Of a DNA stretch of 64,000 nt, positions 53,669 to 62,409 are shown in pieces; within the stretch, counting starts at the first letter, position 1, and each line of letters starts with the position of its first letter. Source of the stretch: an uncultured Clostridia bacterium (GTDB taxonomy: Bacteria; Bacillota; Clostridia; Christensenellales; UBA1242); contig CAKNRR010000004.1 in assembly GCA_930990975.1 (NCBI GenBank), forward strand, positions 81,196 through 145,195, read 5' to 3'. Position numbers and translations under genes: made by a program. The notes below the pieces were generated by a model, which was not told the DNA's origin, ran no database searches, and saw only the letters and a list, made by a program, of their open reading frames with translations.

Positions 53669-53812
53669 ATGCAAAAAGATATAGCACACCCTTCAATTAT
53701 TACTTTTATCGGTTGGTGTGAATTAATGGAAATTAAACCTTATAAAATTGAAAGTATTTTAGAGTACAGAAGAATCTCTAAAAATCTAGGAGGTCCATCA
53801 TGTTTAAAATAA
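53669..53812 (+). CDS. Very small hypothetical protein (47 residues)
   Basis: Starts MQKDIAHPSIITFIGW with AAAAGGAG at the right distance. Ends in an overlap with the next gene, whose ribosome site (GGAGG) lies in its last codons. Function unknown. Confidence 0.5.
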   Translation: MQKDIAHPSIITFIGWCELMEIKPYKIESILEYRRISKNLGGPSCLK

Positions 53813-54039
53813 CTGCAAAATTTCAGAACGGAATTAAAAAATCGTATCTAACCAACTCTCTTTCAAAAAAGAGTTTTTGGGAAATTATCAACGAAGCTGA
53901 AGATGATTCTATTGATATTTCAATTGTCAAAATTACTGCAGAGGGCAAGCGACTACTGCTTTATGATAGCAAAGTTATTAAAAAGATGATGGAGGTGCTT
54001 AATGAAGAATTATATAGCAATTCAATCAGCTCTGTTTAA
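53800..54039 (+). CDS. Small hypothetical protein
   Basis: 79 residues with TAGGAGG before the ATG. Mixed strands and helices (MFKITAKFQNGIKKSYL, IVKITAEGKRLLLYDS). No family recognised. Overlaps its neighbours on both sides, so it belongs to the early operon. Confidence 0.55.
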   Translation: MFKITAKFQNGIKKSYLTNSLSKKSFWEIINEAEDDSIDISIVKITAEGKRLLLYDSKVIKKMMEVLNEELYSNSISSV

Positions 54040-54136
54040 AGATTTAGAGATGGAATATGCTGCACTTCAAGAAAAAATCAAGCATCTTCAAGCAAAAAAA
54101 CGAAGAGCTGGAAACTCTATAGGATTAAAAATTTAA
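54002..54136 (+). CDS. Very small coiled-coil-like protein (44 residues)
   Basis: Starts MKNYIAIQSALFKDLEMEYA and continues as one charged helix (LQEKIKHLQAKKRRA). A GGAGG site lies six bases upstream. Overlaps the preceding gene by 38 bp. Function unknown. Confidence 0.5.
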   Translation: MKNYIAIQSALFKDLEMEYAALQEKIKHLQAKKRRAGNSIGLKI

Positions 54137-54150
54137 AAGGAGAAATAAAA

Positions 54151-55338
54151 ATGTCTGAAGAAATGAAAAAATTTTTAAAAATTTATTCTCCAATTTTCGT
54201 TATATGTTTATTACTCTTATGCTGGCTTATGTATTATTATCTATTTTTAGATTCAAAAATATCAATAACGACAGCATATTTAGATGATGCTACTTATTCT
54301 GATGACGAAGTCTTTTTTATGGAAATAAACTATTATTCAAACGAAAATGGAAATGGACAAGAAGTATTTGAAATAAAATTCAATTATTATACAGATACAA
54401 GAATCCCTGAACAGGATGAAGACGGAACCTTTGATTCTAAATATATGTATTCAACAGGTGCTCAATTTTTAGGTGGTATACAAACTAAAAAGAAAGCAAA
54501 ATCAACATTTACAACCTATACTCAATATTATTCACTTCAAAATGGTTACTATTACGATACTGAAATGGGAGGAACTTCTTTTTCATCATTAAAAAATCAA
54601 TCAATCATTGACCAATCTTCTTGGTTATATGATATTAATGGTAAATTATGCAAAATTTGGACAAGAGGAAATGTTCAAACTGGCAAGACATTATGGGTAA
54701 AAGATTATATTAAGATTGATACATCATATTTTATTTTAGCGTTATACAATACCATTAAATCTTTAGATGAGGGTGAAAATATATTTGCTTTAAACTTGTC
54801 TGAATACTTTTTTGTTACACTTCAAGATAGTGATGGAACTTTTGGAACAACGCCAACAGATGATGAAAATTACTTATATGCAAACATAAAAGTCAACATT
54901 AATAAAAATGGGATGATTAATGCTAATCAATCATTATTTGGAATTGTTGAAGAAGATTCAGATTGGTCGTTATATGGTTCAAATTCTGATGAATATTGGC
55001 AAGTAAGGACTGAATATAATCTCACCTTGAATGATTTTATTGTCGTTTCTGAAAATCAAAAATTCTATTTGGATATAAAACAGTCATGTTTAAATTATTT
55101 AAAACCATTTAACTATTTAAACATTATTATCACAATAAATTTAGATGAAGTTAAAGTTGCATCTACACAAGTTGATATTCAAGGATTTACACAAGATTTG
55201 TATTCTCTTGATATTTATAAAATTGTCTTGCACTCAACTACAGAACGAGAATTTGAAATATTAGATAAAGATATTCAAATTGAAAAGGATAGCATAATCT
55301 CAATTACTTATCCAGAACAGGAGGTGCAATATGCTTGA
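54151..55338 (+). CDS. Membrane-anchored protein 1 of the surface module
   Basis: 395 residues, AAAAGGAG before the ATG. One N-terminal membrane helix (FVICLLLLCWLMYYYLFL, residues about 16-33) with a large hydrophilic external domain rich in Tyr, Asp and Asn and apparently all beta. No family recognised. Overlaps the next gene by 8 bp, which indicates coupled translation with the following three membrane-anchored proteins. Confidence 0.65.
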   Translation: MSEEMKKFLKIYSPIFVICLLLLCWLMYYYLFLDSKISITTAYLDDATYSDDEVFFMEINYYSNENGNGQEVFEIKFNYYTDTRIPEQDEDGTFDSKYMYSTGAQFLGGIQTKKKAKSTFTTYTQYYSLQNGYYYDTEMGGTSFSSLKNQSIIDQSSWLYDINGKLCKIWTRGNVQTGKTLWVKDYIKIDTSYFILALYNTIKSLDEGENIFALNLSEYFFVTLQDSDGTFGTTPTDDENYLYANIKVNINKNGMINANQSLFGIVEEDSDWSLYGSNSDEYWQVRTEYNLTLNDFIVVSENQKFYLDIKQSCLNYLKPFNYLNIIITINLDEVKVASTQVDIQGFTQDLYSLDIYKIVLHSTTEREFEILDKDIQIEKDSIISITYPEQEVQYA

Positions 55339-55960
55339 TTGGATTGTTGGCGATAAAATATGGGATACCTTGATAATCATTGCAGTTATTGCCGCTGTTG
55401 CACTAGCTGTTTATGCGATGATTAGATACGAAAATGCTCGACCTTATGTCGTTGCAATATTTTGCCTGGTTTGGTTCGGTGGAGGTGTGTTTAGCGCCTA
55501 CACAATGATTGATTATTATTCTAGGGTTAGAAATCAAACTTATGGCGAACTGCAGGATTATGACCCTTATGAAGATTTTAACTTTTTTGAATACGATTTA
55601 ACAACAATAAACTTTTATCCAAAAGAAGATGGGACTTATTATTTTGAGCAAGAATACTCAACATCAATAGAATTTGAAGGCAACAATCAATACACACTGC
55701 TTTTAAATAACTCTCCTTGCAATAAAACAACATCATCTTATGGTCGATTAATGGGACAAACAACACTATATTTTTACGATGTTGATAATTCAGAAGAAGC
55801 AAATATCAATTTAGATATAACCCTCACATTTTATTCTTCCTCGTTGAATATTTCAATTGACACCGACGCAAACGACTCAAACATCGGCTTTTTAAGGGAA
55901 TACACTTACTGCAATGGTTTTAATTTGAGAATTATTGAAACTGTTTATAAAGGAGGATAA
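55331..55960 (+). CDS. Membrane protein 2 of the surface module
   Basis: 209 residues. Two N-terminal membrane helices (TLIIIAVIAAVALAVYAMI and VVAIFCLVWFGGGVFSAYTM), then a roughly 140-residue beta-rich domain (TYYFEQEYSTSIEFEGNNQY). No family recognised. AGGAGG before the ATG. The domain is probably external like its neighbours. Confidence 0.65.
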   Translation: MLDWIVGDKIWDTLIIIAVIAAVALAVYAMIRYENARPYVVAIFCLVWFGGGVFSAYTMIDYYSRVRNQTYGELQDYDPYEDFNFFEYDLTTINFYPKEDGTYYFEQEYSTSIEFEGNNQYTLLLNNSPCNKTTSSYGRLMGQTTLYFYDVDNSEEANINLDITLTFYSSSLNISIDTDANDSNIGFLREYTYCNGFNLRIIETVYKGG

Positions 55961-55962
55961 TA

Positions 55963-57105
55963 ATGAAAAAAGCACTTGTTATTTTTATTGTTTTACTATT
56001 AGCATCAACAGGATTAACAATATATTTTGGTTTAACCAGCAAAGATGCCTATAACAGAGGCTACAATGAAGGAACTGGTGATATAACCGCTTACGAGCAA
56101 ATGATTGAAGAATACAAAAATGATATTTTAAAAATGAGCAGCGAGTTAGAAAATGCCAAAACTGAACTCACAGAAACTATAACAAAATTAAATAATGCTT
56201 TGGAACAAAACTCTCAAGACAAACAAACAATCGCAGACCTAACTACACAAATTGAAGACTTGACTAGCCAGATATCAACATTGCAAAATGAAATTAAAGA
56301 ATTAGAGCTCAAGCTTGAAGCTTATGCAAAATATGAAGGGGTTGCAGTCAGTGCGAATTTCTATGTTGACGGAAAGCCTTATTCAGTCGACATTATCAAT
56401 ATTGAAACTGATGTTGTCGAATTCCCTACAAACATTACTGTAGAAGGCACTAGGTTTGCTGGGTGGAGCCTAGATGGACAAACTGTTATACAAAACACGG
56501 AAAATTACACAATTACTGAAGATACAGATTTTTACGCAGTTTTAATGTGTGATATTAATTTCTACATAAATGGAACTAAAACAACAAAATCAGTGATTAA
56601 AGGTACAATTTTAAACACTATTCTCCCGGACATCTCTGAATATGATAATTACATTTTTGAGGGATTCTATCAAGACAAAAATAAAGTTGAAGAAGAAATT
56701 GTCATAACTCAACATATGTCTTTGATAGCTAAATTTAGAGAATTCCTTGACATAAAATTATCTGCAGAGCAAGCAAGTGGCACTGTCAATGGAGGTAGTA
56801 TATTAATTACATGTGATTATGATGACATAGATTTTGATAATGGTTTATTCGGGTTAGTTTTTGACTTAGCAATCAATGGAGAGTTTATTAAAGACTATGA
56901 CGATTATATTTTTAATGTTAACGGTAATGAGGTTTATATTTCTTCTCTTCTTGCCACATCATCTAAAGCCGTTCTTTCAATTTATTCAAAAAATTATGGA
57001 ACACTTACCGAAGATGATATTGAAGATACAATTAATATAATTTTAAACGACATAAGTATACGCGTTTATAACAACAATTTAACGGAGGTGATTAATGAAA
57101 AATAG
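55963..57105 (+). CDS. Surface module protein 3: anchor, coiled coil, InlB-like domains
   Basis: 380 residues with AAAGGAGG upstream. Signal anchor at residues 4-24 (ALVIFIVLLLASTGLTIYF), a strong coiled coil at about 45-125 (heptads such as DLTTQIEDLTSQISTLQNEI), then two short InlB B-like units ending FAGWSLDGQTVIQN and FEGFYQDKNK. A final beta domain follows. The coiled coil suggests an oligomeric stalk holding the beta domains away from the membrane. Overlaps the next gene by 11 bp. Confidence 0.68.
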   Translation: MKKALVIFIVLLLASTGLTIYFGLTSKDAYNRGYNEGTGDITAYEQMIEEYKNDILKMSSELENAKTELTETITKLNNALEQNSQDKQTIADLTTQIEDLTSQISTLQNEIKELELKLEAYAKYEGVAVSANFYVDGKPYSVDIINIETDVVEFPTNITVEGTRFAGWSLDGQTVIQNTENYTITEDTDFYAVLMCDINFYINGTKTTKSVIKGTILNTILPDISEYDNYIFEGFYQDKNKVEEEIVITQHMSLIAKFREFLDIKLSAEQASGTVNGGSILITCDYDDIDFDNGLFGLVFDLAINGEFIKDYDDYIFNVNGNEVYISSLLATSSKAVLSIYSKNYGTLTEDDIEDTINIILNDISIRVYNNNLTEVINEK

Positions 57106-59047
57106 TGTAAAAGGAATATTAAAAACATGCGTAGCATTAGGACTATGCGCTGTGTTAGCCGTTGGAGGCTATCACTTATATAAACATTGGGATAAGGTTA
57201 CTGATTGGTTTAATGGCATCTTTCACAAAGAAGACCCAGTGCCTGACAAACCTACACAGCCAGAGGGCGAAGAAATCAAAGACTTTACTTTCTCTAGCAA
57301 CCAAATAACAGGATATATAGGTTCTGAAGTAGTCCTGGACAACCTGCCAACATCTTACTCAATGAAAGTTGGAGAAGTTGAAGAAACTCTTGAAATCACG
57401 GTAGAAGATACATCAGATGAAGATGCAATGAAAGAATTTACTGAAAAAGTAGAGAACAGTTCTTTCTGGTGCACACCTAATGGTGGTGAACGCTTCTTTT
57501 CGTCTACCTTTAATGAATGGAATGAATATATGGCAAGTCACTACCCTAATGCAGAACAAGAAGTCTTCCCTATGAAATTTGAATTCTGTTCTGTAACTTA
57601 CCTTACAGGTGATGATATTAAAGTAACAAAAATTGCTGATGGCGCTTTCGCTGGCAATACTATTCTTTCCAAAGTTGTTATTCCAAGAAATATACAAGAA
57701 CTAGGTCAACAAGCCTTTGAAAATTGCGAAAATTTGACTGAAATCAATATACCTGAAGGAATTACTGAGATTAAATATCAAACCTTCTACGGCTGCAAAA
57801 ATCTTGAAAATATAGCCCTTCCAGACAGCCTTACATCAATTGGCCATGGTGCATTTGACTTGACGGCGATAAAATCATTAACCATACCAGCCAATGTATC
57901 AAATCTTGATATGCTCGTTTCAGACAAGTCAGCACTTGAAGAGTTACAGATTAAATCAACTTTAATCAATCCAGAACAAATCACATCTCTAGCTTCGTTT
58001 GCTTCAAAATTAAAAATTTATGTCCCAGATGACTATTATTTAGCAAATTATGAAATATACTTCAGCAATTATCTTGAAAATATATATCCAGAAAATGGAA
58101 CTTATCCAGAAAATAGTTCTATTACTGTTATTTTTAAAAATGGAGATAATGAAATCTCAAATGAAACATATTTTAAAAATTCTACAGTAAAAGTTCCTGA
58201 AGAGCCTACACAGGAAGGTAAACTCTTCTGTGGATGGGAAATTGACGGAGTAATATATGAAAATTACCAAATTGAGAATATTTTAATTGAAAATGATAAA
58301 TTATCTGAAACAATAACTTTTACAGCTCATTTTTACGATATCCCAAAACCACTAGAAGAATTTAATTCAAATGGGGAAATAAGAAATGATATTGAAACAC
58401 TTACACTATCTCCTAAATATTATAAAATTCAAAAATACACTAATATTGCGACATATAATTCAAAAGAAGAACTTGAACAAGCAAGGGAATTGTATGACGG
58501 AAAATATTTTGTCCACAAAAACCCTGACGGAGGCTATAACTATATTGGTGTTATTGATTTAGATTCATATTTAGATGAATTTACCTATCCTATAACTTGT
58601 TCTTCTATTGAAATTTCAATTTATGATTTAAAAGATTTAACAGAGGATGAAATCAATGATTTTCTTTCAAGAAACTATTATTTTACTGAAGAAGAAGATT
58701 ATTTAGGCTCTGATTATGTGGAATTTACATATTCAAACTTTAATGGGTTTTTCTACTATGCAGAGAATTTAAAAACAATAATAATACCTGAAGGGGCTGT
58801 ATTGTATGACTACACTTTATCCGATTGCCCTTCTTTAGAAAAATTGATATTAGACAGCCCTACATTAATTCCTGTTGGGAAAGCAGACAGTTTAGAATTC
58901 GAACAAGCAAATGAGTTGATTTTATCTGATAGATATTTAATCTATGTGCCTGATGAACTAGTGGAAGAATATAAATCAAATGAATTGTATTCTCCATATG
59001 CCGACCAAATTCATCCAATGAGTGAGTTAGAGTTAGCAGAGGGTTAA
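57095..59047 (+). CDS. Surface module protein 4: BspA-type LRR and InlB-like domains
   Basis: 650 residues. An N-terminal anchor (ILKTCVALGLCAVLAVGGYHL) is followed by a Pro-rich spacer and BspA-like leucine-rich repeats at about 175-290: KIADGAFAGNTILSKVVIPR, LGQQAFENCENLTEINIPEG, and YGCKNLENIALPDSLTSIGH. An InlB-like unit (LFCGWEIDG) lies near residue 378 and a further LRR-like part near 545-590 (YAENLKTIIIPEGAVLY). BspA-type repeats bind host or microbial surfaces in other bacteria. Predicted cell-surface adhesin; its presence in a mobile element's early region is unusual. Confidence 0.72.
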   Translation: MKNSVKGILKTCVALGLCAVLAVGGYHLYKHWDKVTDWFNGIFHKEDPVPDKPTQPEGEEIKDFTFSSNQITGYIGSEVVLDNLPTSYSMKVGEVEETLEITVEDTSDEDAMKEFTEKVENSSFWCTPNGGERFFSSTFNEWNEYMASHYPNAEQEVFPMKFEFCSVTYLTGDDIKVTKIADGAFAGNTILSKVVIPRNIQELGQQAFENCENLTEINIPEGITEIKYQTFYGCKNLENIALPDSLTSIGHGAFDLTAIKSLTIPANVSNLDMLVSDKSALEELQIKSTLINPEQITSLASFASKLKIYVPDDYYLANYEIYFSNYLENIYPENGTYPENSSITVIFKNGDNEISNETYFKNSTVKVPEEPTQEGKLFCGWEIDGVIYENYQIENILIENDKLSETITFTAHFYDIPKPLEEFNSNGEIRNDIETLTLSPKYYKIQKYTNIATYNSKEELEQARELYDGKYFVHKNPDGGYNYIGVIDLDSYLDEFTYPITCSSIEISIYDLKDLTEDEINDFLSRNYYFTEEEDYLGSDYVEFTYSNFNGFFYYAENLKTIIIPEGAVLYDYTLSDCPSLEKLILDSPTLIPVGKADSLEFEQANELILSDRYLIYVPDELVEEYKSNELYSPYADQIHPMSELELAEG

Positions 59048-59062
59048 TTCCCTCTTGCTAAC
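59032..59062 (+). other. Hairpin at the end of the surface module
   Basis: GTTAGCAGAGGG pairs with CCCTCTTGCTAAC with one bulged T and loop TTAATT. It overlaps the stop codon of surface protein 4. No T-run follows, so it may be an mRNA processing or stability element rather than a terminator. Confidence 0.5.
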
Positions 59063-59088
59063 ACCTACACAATTAAAAGGTGGTGAAA

Positions 59089-59577
59089 ATGGTATATCAA
59101 AGTTTTAATATTAATTTTGCAAAAGTATATGGGCTTGCTGAAGCAATCATTTTTGATAATATTGTTTTTTGGACCTCAAAAAATCGAGCAAACAAACGCC
59201 ACTTTATCAACGGAAGATATTGGACCTATAATACTGGACAAGCATTGTCAACTTTGTTCCCATATTTAACAGATTATCAAATCAATAAAGCACTTAAACA
59301 TTTAGAGAGTGAAAACTTAATTTTAATAGATAATTTTAACAAGCAAAAAACAGATAGAACACGATGGTTTGCATTATCCGATTTCGCAATTTCCATTTTG
59401 CGAAATCAAGAAATGGATTTTTTGAAATCAAAAAATGGTTTTTGCGAAAACAAAGAATGTATAGATAAATTTAATATATTAAATATATCTAATACAAATA
59501 ATTACCCAGATAATACCCATATACAAGAAAGAAATATAAAAGAAAGAAAAAAATCTTTCTATTCGGACGAGAGGTAA
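59089..59577 (+). CDS. Phage-type replication initiator (winged helix)
   Basis: 162 residues from ATG 59089; the in-frame GTG at 59080 lies inside the AAAAGGTGG ribosome site. The pattern KVYGLAEAIIFDNIVFW, GRYWTYNTGQAL, LFPYLTDYQINKALKHLESE and DRTRWFALSD is that of the winged-helix replication proteins common in Firmicutes and Bacteroidota prophages. It lies directly before the DnaC-like gene, as a typical initiator-loader pair. Confidence 0.75.
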   Translation: MVYQSFNINFAKVYGLAEAIIFDNIVFWTSKNRANKRHFINGRYWTYNTGQALSTLFPYLTDYQINKALKHLESENLILIDNFNKQKTDRTRWFALSDFAISILRNQEMDFLKSKNGFCENKECIDKFNILNISNTNNYPDNTHIQERNIKERKKSFYSDER

Positions 59578-59580
59578 AAT

Positions 59581-60411
59581 ATGAATTTAGTTGATTACGG
59601 AATTAAGATTCGTTCTGACGAATATGCAAAAGACGGAATGATTTACTGTAAAAAGTGCCACACACAGCGAATCTTTGTGAGTGAGGATAAAAAGTTTGTA
59701 GTTCGTTGCTTATGTCAGTGTCAAAGTGAAGAACGCGAAAAGCAAATTGAACTTGAAAAACAAAAGCAAAGGCTCGAAAAAGTTAAACAGTTAAAAGAAA
59801 TGTCTTTGCTTGGTCAAAAATATAAAAATTCAACCTTTGAAAATCTTGACTTAAACAGACCAGAAAGTTTTTTAAAAGCTCTTAAAAGATGCCAGGCATA
59901 TTGCAAAGCCTGGAACGAAATAAAAAATAAAGGTTATGGGTTATACCTTTACGGCGATGTCGGCACAGGTAAGACTGAACTTATGGCTTGCATTTGCAAC
60001 TACTTAACAGAAAGATTTGTGCCTGTGATAATAACCAACTTTTTAGAAATATCTAAAAAACTACGCGCATCATATACTAACGATTTTGAGACGGAGAACG
60101 ACATAATTGAAAGACTTGCTAAAGTTGACTTATTAATTCTTGATGATGTCGGCGCTGAAAAACTAAAAAAGAAAGATAATACAGATTCATTCATGCAAGA
60201 GAAAATTTATGACATCGTCAATCGAAGATATATAAATCAAATGCCAACACTTTTCACAAGTAATTATTCAATCCAGGATTTATTGGATGAACGAGGATTT
60301 GAGGAACGCACGGTTGACCGAATTGCAGAGATGTCAAATGCAGTCATTAAACTTGATGGCGATAGTTATCGTGAAATCGTATGCAAACGAAAAACAAAGG
60401 AGGCTTTATGA
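59581..60411 (+). CDS. DnaC-like helicase loader
   Basis: 276 residues. An N-terminal Cys cluster (YCKKCHTQ, RCLCQCQ) may bind zinc; the AAA+ part has Walker A GDVGTGKT (residues 125-132), Walker B VDLLILDDVGAEK and sensor-like TLFTSNYSIQDL. It loads the replicative helicase onto the element's origin. The ATGA overlap with the next gene shows coupling. Confidence 0.88.
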   Translation: MNLVDYGIKIRSDEYAKDGMIYCKKCHTQRIFVSEDKKFVVRCLCQCQSEEREKQIELEKQKQRLEKVKQLKEMSLLGQKYKNSTFENLDLNRPESFLKALKRCQAYCKAWNEIKNKGYGLYLYGDVGTGKTELMACICNYLTERFVPVIITNFLEISKKLRASYTNDFETENDIIERLAKVDLLILDDVGAEKLKKKDNTDSFMQEKIYDIVNRRYINQMPTLFTSNYSIQDLLDERGFEERTVDRIAEMSNAVIKLDGDSYREIVCKRKTKEAL

Positions 60412-60641
60412 AAGCAGTAGAAAAGTTATTTATTCCAGCAAGAACAATTAGGTTACGCAAAAAACCTACACAAACAAGAGAAAGATTTTGTACCGATGGA
60501 AAAGAACATCCTCGCATTTACAAAACATTAGATACACTTAATCAATACATGCCAGAAGAATTTGACTCAATTTATGTTTATGAGCTTACAAAAATAATCA
60601 CTCCCAAAAAGGAGGATGTGCATGAGATTAGCGTTTTGTAA
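60408..60641 (+). CDS. Small hypothetical protein
   Basis: 77 residues from ATG 60408, with AAAGGAGG before it and a 4-bp ATGA overlap with the helicase loader. Basic N-terminus (IPARTIRLRKKPTQ), acidic C-terminal half. No family recognised. Overlaps the next gene. Confidence 0.55.
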   Translation: MKAVEKLFIPARTIRLRKKPTQTRERFCTDGKEHPRIYKTLDTLNQYMPEEFDSIYVYELTKIITPKKEDVHEISVL

Positions 60642-60891
60642 ATTTAATGAACAAAATCAAAGAATATATTATTATCCATCCATCGCGAAAATTCAAAAAG
60701 ATTGTGGAAAACAAGGCTTGCAAATGAATGATATTTTAACGATAGATAATTTAACTGGAGTTATCTTTATGACAGCGAACAAAAAATACGCCATGACTTT
60801 TAAATCAAAATTTCTAGCACACGCTTATAGATTTTTTTCTTGTATTTCTCCTGGATTGAAATTAATAGATTTGGACAAGCTGGAGGCTTAG
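60622..60891 (+). CDS. Small hypothetical protein
   Basis: 89 residues from ATG 60622, spaced correctly from GGAGG; an ATG two codons earlier touches the ribosome site. Mixed fold with no signal or membrane segment and no recognised motif. It directly precedes the ATPase gene. Confidence 0.55.
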   Translation: MRLAFCKFNEQNQRIYYYPSIAKIQKDCGKQGLQMNDILTIDNLTGVIFMTANKKYAMTFKSKFLAHAYRFFSCISPGLKLIDLDKLEA

Positions 60892-60894
60892 CCT

Positions 60895-62124
60895 ATGGAA
60901 AAATCAGAGATAGAAGCAAAAGTAATCAAAATATATAAACTGCCACTTATTGACCGAATAGCACTCCACTACAATACCTTTAAATACCTATTGCTTGCAG
61001 TCATCGTTTTTATTCCTTTAATTACAGTTCTAGCAGTCAATTCTTTTCATTGGCAATGGTTTCTGTATTTATCTCCGCTTGAAATCTTGATGATTTACAT
61101 AATTGTTCGAGCGCTTTTACATTTGAGGGATAATGCAAAATACAAAAAATGGGGAAAATCAATGATGCATACTCCAGACCATTTTAGTATTTATTCAGGT
61201 TCTCCTGGAACTGGAAAATCTTTGTCTGCAGGACATTCTGTTACATGGGTTCAGAAAGGTGCATGGAAAGAATTACAATTTGAATACTTTTGTTTAATGG
61301 GAAGATTGCAAAAGAAAGATTATGTAATGAATGAACATGATAAAGAAATTTATGAAACTTATAGATATATGATTTCTCATCCTGGCGTGCCTTGTTTAGG
61401 AACTAACATAGGTTACTATTCAAAAATATATAGACGATTTTCATATAAGTTAGGTCCATCATATTTAAAGCAGGAACGAAGGTGTCCATATCGTCTTGTT
61501 GGTTGGTATGATGAAATAGGGACAGTCTTTAATCCAGACCTTGCAAACGATAAAGGCGATATGATGAAATCACTAGAGATTGCAGATAGTGCCAGATATC
61601 CTCGTCATTGGTATCTAGGGACATTCTTTGGAACAGAACAAGAAGCAAGTAATATTTATAAAAATATTCGTCGAGTGGTTGCTCGAAATCGCGAATATTT
61701 GTCTATAGAAACAATATTTAAACCTAAATTTTTACAATGGATATTTGAAAAAATGAAAAAGCATTTTATCAAAAGTATGAAAATGCAAAAGGCTAAATAT
61801 TGGGGTCAGTTTATGCTTAAGTTTAAAAAATTTATTGACAATGTCGGATTTTTTAAACTTAGATATAAGGATTTTACTTCGTATGAAGGTGCAGGTGTTG
61901 CATGTCTTACAGACGAAAAAGGTGGAGCGATTCTTTATTTGCCTTGTTGTGCAGAGTTTAAGTATGAAACTAGAGCGTTTAGAAATGCTTATAAGGCTAA
62001 GAATTTGCCTTTAATAATGCAAGTGTTTGACAATATGTATTTGTCAGAGAAAGAGGCTGAGGCTTTTTTAAGAGCAAGTTATCCAAAGATAAAGAAAGAA
62101 GAAAAGGAAAAGAATGAAAGGTAA
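60895..62124 (+). CDS. Membrane-anchored Zot-like / VirD4-HerA-type P-loop ATPase
   Basis: 409 residues. Two N-terminal membrane helices (YLLLAVIVFIPLITVLAVN; FLYLSPLEILMIYIIVRALL) precede a P-loop ATPase: Walker A GSPGTGKS (102-109), Walker B LVGWYDEIG (Asp206-Glu207), then ADSARYPRHWYLGTFFGTEQ and IYKNIRRVVARN, which follow the Arg-His, Thr-x-Gln and Ile-Arg order of Zot/pI morphogenesis proteins and related DNA-pumping ATPases. Zot proteins normally carry their membrane segment after the ATPase, so this order is atypical. Likely a membrane pump for DNA or virion assembly. GGAGG upstream. Confidence 0.62.
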   Translation: MEKSEIEAKVIKIYKLPLIDRIALHYNTFKYLLLAVIVFIPLITVLAVNSFHWQWFLYLSPLEILMIYIIVRALLHLRDNAKYKKWGKSMMHTPDHFSIYSGSPGTGKSLSAGHSVTWVQKGAWKELQFEYFCLMGRLQKKDYVMNEHDKEIYETYRYMISHPGVPCLGTNIGYYSKIYRRFSYKLGPSYLKQERRCPYRLVGWYDEIGTVFNPDLANDKGDMMKSLEIADSARYPRHWYLGTFFGTEQEASNIYKNIRRVVARNREYLSIETIFKPKFLQWIFEKMKKHFIKSMKMQKAKYWGQFMLKFKKFIDNVGFFKLRYKDFTSYEGAGVACLTDEKGGAILYLPCCAEFKYETRAFRNAYKAKNLPLIMQVFDNMYLSEKEAEAFLRASYPKIKKEEKEKNER

Positions 62125-62131
62125 ATGTATT

Positions 62132-62192
62132 CGCAAAATTCGGTTAAAAACAAATATGCTCGCTGTGCGAGTGTATTTGTCCGAATTTTGCG
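62132..62192. other. Very strong two-part hairpin after the ATPase gene
   Basis: The outer stem is 12 bp, CGCAAAATTCGG (62132-62143) with CCGAATTTTGCG (62181-62192). The inner stem is 14 bp (62150-62163 with 62167-62180, two G-T pairs) closing a TGT loop. Only a 6-nt bulge (62144-62149) interrupts the 61-nt fold. No T-run follows, so it is not a simple terminator. Confidence 0.85.
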
Positions 62193-62365
62193 AGTGCGTT
62201 GGCTTTTAAATTTATGACATATTAAATTAAGTAAAACGAAATAAGGTTTGATTTTAGAAAAAAATATTTTAATAAAAAACCGCATGAAAAAAGGTTTAAA
62301 ATCAAACAAAATTTAGTTTTATAAAATTCAATACGGATTAGAAAAATATTAAATAAAAAACTTTG

Positions 62366-62400
62366 CTTGCAAAGTTTTTGCGTTGCGCAATTAAAATAAG
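62366..62400 (+). terminator. Terminator and second hairpin before the 62410 gene
   Basis: AAAAACTTTGC pairs with GCAAAGTTTTT across TT, ending in T residues; TTGCG-TTG-CGCAA follows immediately. Confidence 0.65.
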
Positions 62401-62409
62401 GAGAAAAAT

